Of a stretch of 64,000 nucleotides of DNA, positions 61,683 to 64,000 are shown piece by piece (the stretch's first letter is position 1; each line of letters opens with the position of its first letter). The translations under genes were made by a program, and so were the position numbers. The notes beneath the pieces were generated by a model. That model had not been told where the DNA came from, did not search any database, and saw nothing but the letters and a program-made list of their open reading frames with translations. Source of the stretch: Paraburkholderia sp. CNPSo 3272 (GTDB lineage: Bacteria > Pseudomonadota > Gammaproteobacteria > Burkholderiales > Burkholderiaceae); contig NZ_JAMBPQ010000024.1 in the NCBI RefSeq assembly GCF_024206495.1, positions 41,726-105,725 on the forward strand, given 5' to 3'.

Positions 61683-62108
61683 TCACGCGATCGCCGCTCC
61701 CTGTATCGCCTCGACGAGCTCCGCGTTGCTGTGGGCGCGGCCCGCGATGCCCCAGGAGCCCTCCGCAGCATAGACGATGTTGGTCCAGATGTGATCCCGC
61801 TTCAGGCGCCCACCGGCCGCCTGTTCGAGGATCGCGGTCGCCTTTTCGGTGAACGCCCGTTTGGCCTCGGGCGTGGCGAGCGCGATTTGCGGCAGGGTGA
61901 GTTCGACGAAGGCCGCGGCGGCAGGCTTGCCGGCCGAGAACATGCGTTCGGCCGGAATGACGTTCAGCGTTCCGATTACGTTGGGCGTCATGAATGCGTT
62001 GCCTTCGAGTTGTGCGACGCTCAACAGCGCCTGCGTCAAGGCGGCGAAGGTATGGGCTTCGGCCTCGGTGGACAGCACTCCTTCGGATACGGTCAGCGTG
62101 ATCGGCAT
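61683..62108 (-). CDS. Tautomerase/MIF-superfamily protein
   Basis: A 141-residue protein beginning Met-Pro-Ile-Thr-Leu, so after removal of Met the catalytic Pro1 of the tautomerase fold is exposed. The rest (TLPQIALATPEAKRAFTEKATAILEQAAGG and WTNIVYAAEGSWGIAGRAH) fits 4-oxalocrotonate-tautomerase-like proteins with an extended second half. It is divergent from a TetR-type gene that overlaps its promoter. Confidence 0.82.
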   Translation of the reverse strand: MPITLTVSEGVLSTEAEAHTFAALTQALLSVAQLEGNAFMTPNVIGTLNVIPAERMFSAGKPAAAAFVELTLPQIALATPEAKRAFTEKATAILEQAAGGRLKRDHIWTNIVYAAEGSWGIAGRAHSNAELVEAIQGAAIA

Positions 62109-62168
62109 GTCAGATCCTCATGTGTCAGTGACTGCGGTTAGTGGTATATATGTAGCGACTGCTCTCTA

Positions 62169-62197
62169 TGTATAGACACTGATCGCTCTTTAAGCAA
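62169..62197 (-). promoter_or_regulatory. Promoter and probable TetR operator for the tautomerase gene
   Basis: Leftward TTGCTT (62197-62192) and TATACA (62174-62169) are 17 bases apart. GATCGCTC occurs within the spacer region (62181-62188) and again as CGATCGCTC at 62209-62217, next to the start of the TetR-type gene. A repressor bound there would block this promoter. Confidence 0.5.
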
Positions 62198-62232
62198 GAA
62201 AAAAGACCGATCGCTCCGAATGTGAGGTTGCG

Positions 62233-62826
62233 ATGCGTTATACCGCCGAGCACAAGAACGAAACCCGCAAACGCATCGTCGATGCAGCGAGCCGCCTGTT
62301 CCGGCGCGACGGCTATGGCGGATCCGGCATCGACGGCTTGACGAAGGAGGCGGGCGTCACCAACGGCGCGTTCTACGGGCACTTCAAATCGAAGGGCGAG
62401 GCGTTCCGCACGGTGGTTCTGGCCGGCATGGAACAGTTGCGGCTCGCCGTCGCCGATCTGAAAGCGAGCCACGGCAAACGCTGGCTCAAGACGTTCATTC
62501 GCTTCTATCTGGGCCCGAAGCGCACTTGCGACATCGGCGAAAGCTGCGCGCTGCCGAGCTTTTCGCCCGAGATGGTTCGCGCCGACGGCGAGACTCGCGA
62601 AGCCTACGAGGCGGAACTGCGCCGCTTGATCGAGGAGGTCTCGGCCGGGCTGCCCGACGAACCTGGCGCGTCGCGCGACGACCGTGCGATCGCGCTGCTT
62701 GCGATGTTGTCGGGCGGCGTCACGCTGGCGCGGGCGGTGCCGGATCCGGTGCTGTCGAAGCGGATCGCCGACGCTGTCGAGCGCTCGGCGGTTGCGCTGA
62801 CTTCGGTGCCGCGCAAGCACGGCTGA
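62233..62826 (+). CDS. TetR-family transcriptional regulator
   Basis: A 197-residue repressor. Helix-turn-helix: AASRLFRRDGYGGSGIDGLTKEAGVTNGAFYGHFKSK. The C-terminal ligand domain includes a single short cysteine pair (RTCDIGESCALPSF). It is divergent from the tautomerase gene and should control both genes from the shared region. Confidence 0.9.
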   Translation: MRYTAEHKNETRKRIVDAASRLFRRDGYGGSGIDGLTKEAGVTNGAFYGHFKSKGEAFRTVVLAGMEQLRLAVADLKASHGKRWLKTFIRFYLGPKRTCDIGESCALPSFSPEMVRADGETREAYEAELRRLIEEVSAGLPDEPGASRDDRAIALLAMLSGGVTLARAVPDPVLSKRIADAVERSAVALTSVPRKHG

Positions 62827-62960
62827 GGGCGGGCAGTGAGGATTGCCGACACTGGCCGAGACGTTGTTCCGTGATTGGCTCCCGCATAGGACACTTCAAT
62901 GCCGCGGCGGCTCGACGTCGAAGCAATGCGTCCCGCCGGCCGCGTGGCGACCGCCCTTGA

Positions 62961-64000
62961 TCATTTGACCGGCCCATTGGGCGTCAGGATCGGTGGCTCA
63001 ATGCCGCCCGTATCCACGGCGAAGCCGCCCCACGGGCCCGAACCGACAGTCGGGCCGACACCCGGCCGGCTGTAGTCGCTGCTTACCGGTATGGCGGCCG
63101 CGGTACCGCGAGAGCCGGTCCCCGTGCCCGTGACGCCTGGCGGGCCGTAGCCGGTATCCGAGGTAGCCGTCGCCGGGGCGTTTCTGCTGCCGCCCGCGCC
63201 CGTCACCCTCGGTTGGGTATATGTTGCCGGCGCGGCGCGCGCTATGGAGTTCGCATCAGGCGCGGTCCGGGGCACCACCGCGACCACGTTCTGCCTCATA
63301 CGCAAGCGGGCGAACATGCTCGCCAGGGTGCTGGCCGAAGCCACGCCAGGGCCGCCTGCACTCGCGTTACCTCCGCCGGCGGCGCCTGCACCTGCGCTAC
63401 CCGTGCCTGCGCTACCCGTGCCTGCGCCGGAGCTGCCTGCACCGGAACTGCCCGCACCGGAGCTGCCTGCACCGGAGCTACCTGCGCCGGAGCTGCCTGC
63501 ACCGGAGCTACCTGCGCCGGAGCTGCCTGCGCCGGAGTTGCCTGCACCGGAGCCGCCTGCGCCGGAGCTACCTGCGCCGGAGCTGCCTGCACCGGAGCTG
63601 CCTGCACCGGAGCTGCCTGCGCCGGAGCTGCCGGCACCGGAGCTGCCTGCGCCGGAGTTGCCTGCACCGGAGCTTCCTGCACCGGAGCTGCCTGCGCCGG
63701 AGCCGCCTGCACCGGAGTTGCCTGCACCGGAGCCGCCTGCGCCGGAGCTACCTGCGCCGGAGCTGCCTGCACCGGAGCTGCCGGCACCGGAGCTGCCTGC
63801 GCCGGAGTTGCCTGCACCGGAGCTGCCTGCGCCGGAGCCGCCTTCACCGGAACTACCCGCTCCAGAACTACCGGCACCATGGCCGCTCCCTCCCGCACCA
63901 CTGCCGCCCGAACCGGCACCGCCGCCGCCCGAACCGGCGCCGCCGCCACCCGAACCGGCGCCGGTTCGGGCGGCGGCGGTGCCGGTTCGGGCGGCAGTGG
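62961..64000 (-). CDS. Silk-like Gly-Ala-Gly-Ser-Ser repeat protein (5' end outside window)
   Basis: The reverse frame is open from the window edge to a TGA at 62961. About 30 tandem copies of the pentapeptide GAGSS (15-bp units, consensus CCTGCACCGGAGCTG on the plus strand) fill ~63406-63870, preceded by GSGGGGAGSGG-type repeats. The C-terminal ~125 residues (MFARLRMRQNVVAVVPRTAPDAN, then PTVGSGPWGGFAVDTGG) have no repeats. The other frame across the repeat gives an APAQAAPVQ chain and is less likely real. Composition resembles fibroin-like or PE-PGRS-like repeats. The start is not visible and an inverted copy of the repeat closes the window. Confidence 0.65.
   Translation of the reverse strand, partial: TAARTGTAAARTGAGSGGGGAGSGGGGAGSGGSGAGGSGHGAGSSGAGSSGEGGSGAGSSGAGNSGAGSSGAGSSGAGSSGAGSSGAGGSGAGNSGAGGSGAGSSGAGSSGAGNSGAGSSGAGSSGAGSSGAGSSGAGSSGAGSSGAGGSGAGNSGAGSSGAGSSGAGSSGAGSSGAGSSGAGSSGAGSSGAGTGSAGTGSAGAGAAGGGNASAGGPGVASASTLASMFARLRMRQNVVAVVPRTAPDANSIARAAPATYTQPRVTGAGGSRNAPATATSDTGYGPPGVTGTGTGSRGTAAAIPVSSDYSRPGVGPTVGSGPWGGFAVDTGGIEPPILTPNGPVK
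63421..63840. repeat. 15-bp tandem repeat block coding for GAGSS units
   Basis: 28 consecutive 15-bp units differ from the consensus at one to three third-position or near sites; the period is exact. Length changes by slippage would add or remove whole pentapeptides and keep the frame. Confidence 0.9.
63898..64000. repeat. Inverted repeat at the window end
   Basis: The last 40 bases are the exact reverse complement of 63898-63937, with 23 bases between. It starts with CCACTGCCGCCCGAACCGG. It could be a true palindrome upstream of the repeat gene or the edge of a larger inverted segment. Confidence 0.8.

Noticed and set aside
63421..63840. CRISPR array
   Set aside because: 15-bp units are tandem without unique spacers and keep a reading frame.
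63296..63949. Reverse-strand protein of APAQAAPVQ repeats
   Set aside because: Alternative frame of the 15-bp repeats; the GAGSS frame continues into a non-repeat C-terminus and is the better candidate, but this remains a lower-probability alternative.

Overview
The window is high-GC, densely coded DNA of a Burkholderiaceae type, most likely Paraburkholderia, Caballeronia or Burkholderia. This rests on family content (Kup, YceH, DUF2760/Hsp70 pair, DUF6726 and DUF4148-like lipoproteins, many OmpR-type regulators, MFS carriers of the ACS family) and on the 'TTTCTTTGCCGCGGCAAAG' hairpin repeats. There are no rRNA, tRNA, ribosomal-protein or replication genes. At least four gene remnants and many transport and catabolic islands point to an accessory replicon or a variable chromosomal region.

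0-12 kb: the 3' part of a leuC-type gene overlaps leuD and is followed by an ACS-family transporter and a SotB-like sugar exporter. A TctDE-like two-component pair faces an orphan ABC-type binding protein plus a second ACS transporter; 11-bp-phased direct repeats lie between them. A decayed 2,2-dialkylglycine decarboxylase locus follows (dgdR with two stops and no effector domain, dgdA without its 5' two thirds). Next come a divergent Lrp/LysE pair and a ChaC-like cyclotransferase.

12-29 kb: a GDSL lipoprotein, a truncated GGDEF remnant, an orphan FAD enzyme, a purine nucleoside permease, Kup, a DUF1269-like membrane protein and a tight DUF2760-Hsp70-Hsp70(DUF3731) operon followed by YceH. 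An internally deleted cytochrome P450, an alpha/beta hydrolase, a SnoaL-like protein and a D-cysteine desulfhydrase family enzyme complete the stretch.

29-48 kb: a hemerythrin, a UbiH-like hydroxylase, a TetR/glycosyltransferase pair with a perfect operator, hydrolases and hypotheticals. A lone flhC sits behind a clear sigma-70-like promoter in an AT-rich patch. A secreted tyrosine-phosphatase homologue has lost its catalytic residues. There are two OmpR-type systems, one of them an orphan regulator, then a ~525-bp imperfect inverted-repeat element with a microsatellite grown from its tip. A lone flgH and a small two-gene operon that seems to start at CTG behind a hairpin/terminator leader follow.

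48-55 kb: a leftward operon for arabinose-containing oligosaccharides: ABC ATPase, two permeases, sugar-binding protein, GH51 alpha-L-arabinofuranosidase and a FadR-type regulator.

55-60 kb: the most interesting block. A Cyc2-like fusion of a monohaem cytochrome and an outer-membrane beta-barrel, a dihaem cytochrome c4 and a CcsA/ResC-type cytochrome c assembly protein lie on the same strand, with less GC-rich coding than their neighbours. Together they look like an electron conduit from the cell surface to the periplasm with a dedicated maturation factor.

60-64 kb: an AraC/SDR divergent pair, a small lipoprotein, a tautomerase/TetR divergent pair, and the 3' part of a silk-like protein with about 30 Gly-Ala-Gly-Ser-Ser repeats. 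The window ends inside an inverted copy of the repeat sequence.
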